A stretch of 64,000 bases of DNA from Porphyrobacter sp. (GTDB lineage Bacteria > Pseudomonadota > Alphaproteobacteria > Sphingomonadales > Sphingomonadaceae), in NCBI GenBank assembly GCA_027533455.1, contig JAPZUC010000002.1:124001-188000 (forward strand). Reading direction: 5' to 3'. The position numbers and the translations under genes were made by a program. Shown piece by piece: positions 62,656-64,000 of this stretch. Under the pieces are notes generated by a model. It saw only the letters and a list, made by a program, of their open reading frames with translations. It did no database searches and was not told the origin of the DNA. The stretch's first letter is position 1. Each line of letters opens with the position of its first letter.

Positions 62656-63585
62656 ATGGCCGATTCCCATTCGCCCGCCTCTCAATCAGGAGACGCGGAC
62701 AGTAGCAGCGGGCTTTGGCCTGCGCTTCGCAAGATGCTCGGGTTCGAGGGCGCGCGCTCGCTGCGCGAACAGCTCGAGGAAGCAATTGACGAGCACGAGG
62801 ACGAGAACGGCTCGGCTGGCAATGAGGACAGCGGCGGAGCGGGCGGCGACCTCTCGCGGGTGGAGCGCCAGATGCTGCGCAACCTGCTGCACTTTTCCGA
62901 ACACGATGCCGACGATGTTGCCGTGCCGCGCGGCGAGATCATCGCAGTCGAAGCCTCGATTAGCTGGGAAGCTATGGTCGCGGCATTCTCGGAACACGGC
63001 CATTCGCGCATGCCGGTTTATCGCGACACGCTCGATTCCGTGATCGGGATGATCCACATCAAGGACGTGTTCCCGTTCCTCGCCAACGGCACCCCGCCAC
63101 CCGCCGACTGGACGACGCTGATGCGCCAGCCGCTCTATGTGCCGCAGGCGCGCGGCGCGCTCGACGTGCTGGCCGACATGCGCACCCAGCGCGTGCACCT
63201 TGCCATCGTGCTCGATGAATTTTCGGGCACGGATGGTCTCATAACCATCGAGGATCTGGTCGAGGAAATCGTCGGCGAGATCGAGGACGAGCACGACGAA
63301 ACCCCGCAGGAGCTGATCACCCCGATTGGCGAAGGCATGTGGGATTGCGATGCCCGGGCCGAGCTTGACGACATCGCCGAGAAAATCGACCCGCGCCTTG
63401 CCGAGGTGGCGGAGTCGGTCGACACGCTGGGAGGCCTCGCTTTTGTCCTGGCCGAGGCCGTTCCGGCCGTCGGCACGGTGCTGGAACATCCGAGCGGGTG
63501 GCGCATTGAAGTGATAGCCGGCGACGAAACGCATGTCACCCGCCTGCGGCTGCATCCCCCCGTGGCCGATGAAGACGTGCAGTAG
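62656..63585 (+). CDS. corC: CorC-type CBS domain protein (hemolysin family)
   Basis: This 309-residue protein has two CBS domains (about residues 82-205; VPRGEIIAVEASISWEAMVA and VLDEFSGTDGLITIEDLVEE) and a C-terminal CorC_HlyC transporter-associated domain (about 225-300). These proteins are linked to magnesium and cobalt homeostasis. An acidic low-complexity segment (EAIDEHEDENGSAGNEDSGG) lies near residues 38-60. No membrane domain (DUF21) is present, as in CorC. ATG 62656 is preferred; GTG 62626 overlaps the ybeY stop and would also link the genes. Confidence 0.9.
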   Translation: MADSHSPASQSGDADSSSGLWPALRKMLGFEGARSLREQLEEAIDEHEDENGSAGNEDSGGAGGDLSRVERQMLRNLLHFSEHDADDVAVPRGEIIAVEASISWEAMVAAFSEHGHSRMPVYRDTLDSVIGMIHIKDVFPFLANGTPPPADWTTLMRQPLYVPQARGALDVLADMRTQRVHLAIVLDEFSGTDGLITIEDLVEEIVGEIEDEHDETPQELITPIGEGMWDCDARAELDDIAEKIDPRLAEVAESVDTLGGLAFVLAEAVPAVGTVLEHPSGWRIEVIAGDETHVTRLRLHPPVADEDVQ

Positions 63586-63679
63586 GCGCAACTTTTCGGC
63601 TCTCTCCACATTTTTTCTTCGATTTTTTGCATCCAAGCGCGCGCTCGGGCGTATCTTCTGGCACTGAGGAGATATGAGA

Positions 63680-64000
63680 ATGCCTTCACGTCGTCTGCCG
63701 CCCTTGCGCGCTCTGGAAGCTTTCATGCGCACCGTGCGTCTGGGTTCCGCCCGCGCGGCGGCTGAGGAGATCGGTCTAAGCCCTTCGGCCCTGTCGCGGC
63801 GGATCAGCAACCTAGAAGAATTCGTCGGCAAGAAGCTGTTCACCCGCGCGCGCCAGTCGATGCAGCTGACCGACGAGGGCCAGGCCTTCTACGAGGCGGT
63901 GAACCCGCATATGGAAGCGCTGGCCCGCGCGGTAGAAAGCCAGTCGGACAATATCGCGCTGCTTCGCCTGCGATTGGGCGTGTTGCCGATGTTCGGCAGC
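63680..64000 (+). CDS. LysR-family transcriptional regulator, N-terminal part (runs off right edge)
   Basis: This open frame of at least 107 codons is missing from the track because it has no stop in the window. It begins MPSRRLPPLRALEAFMRTVR and continues with GSARAAAEEIGLSPSALSRR, the LysR winged helix-turn-helix; TDEGQAFYEAVNPHMEAL is the linker helix. The PPLRALEAF start resembles the GcvA subgroup. An upstream GAGGAG is 8 bases from ATG 63680 and only 2 from ATG 63674, which favours the former. Confidence 0.85.
   Translation, partial: MPSRRLPPLRALEAFMRTVRLGSARAAAEEIGLSPSALSRRISNLEEFVGKKLFTRARQSMQLTDEGQAFYEAVNPHMEALARAVESQSDNIALLRLRLGVLPMFGS

Overview
The window is GC-rich, gene-dense bacterial chromosome with no gene-free stretch over 300 bases; the longest gaps are about 250 bases. 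Gene order and protein signatures point to an alphaproteobacterium, most likely of the order Sphingomonadales (an Erythrobacter- or Porphyrobacter-like lineage). This placement is inferred from the F1 ATP synthase operon atpHAGDC without F0 genes, the rpmF-plsX-fabH-ihfA-merR block, dciA-dsbA-smc diverging from mutY, the miaB-phoH-ybeY-corC block, a SciP/DUF1153 cell-cycle regulator with a CtrA-like site, and many S9/DUF families common in sphingomonads. No species can be named from sequence alone.

Layout. 1-4.1 kb: a partial SDR gene, gph, glmU with two overlapping small genes, a SOUL protein and a sciP-like gene. 4.1-11.2 kb (minus strand): a secreted S9 peptidase and atpHAGDC, each with a terminator. 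11.3-14.5 kb (minus): a membrane trypsin-like protease and two exported proteins of unknown function. 14.5-22.5 kb: ada with a perfect parS site in its 5' end, a REP-flanked frameshifted GIY-YIG gene, GST, an iron-sulfur photolyase-like gene, priA and two envelope proteins. 22.5-33.1 kb (plus): tal, cobT, small exported proteins, nitroreductase, cysS, then a hydroxyacid dehydrogenase, acetolactate synthase and aldehyde dehydrogenase. 33.1-36.2 kb: an S24/LexA-like regulator divergent from two unknown small genes, followed by MBL, MOSC and MAPEG genes. 36.2-39.7 kb: rpmF-plsX-fabH-ihfA-merR. 39.7-46.4 kb: smc, two DsbA-like thiol proteins and dciA (minus), with mutY diverging. 46.4-51.3 kb: serine hydrolase, nudC, FrnE-like, stress and HdeD proteins, DUF1489. 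51.3-55.5 kb (minus): a Rieske oxygenase / NTF2 / SDR operon and mgtE. 55.5-64 kb (plus): peptidylprolyl isomerase, lipase-like protein, a second parS site, miaB, phoH, an inserted sdpR-sdpI-hydrolase module, ybeY, corC and a partial LysR gene.

How it fits together. Most genes are core housekeeping: energy, cell wall precursors, lipids, translation, DNA repair, chromosome segregation. Two parS sites 42.5 kb apart suggest that this is the origin-proximal ParB/SMC-loading domain; the smc gene itself lies between them. Accessory material is limited: small REP-like palindromes, the GIY-YIG remnant, the S24 regulator region, the sdpR-sdpI module splitting a usually compact operon, and the ring-hydroxylating oxygenase operon. 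I found no tRNA, rRNA, CRISPR array, insertion sequence or prophage.
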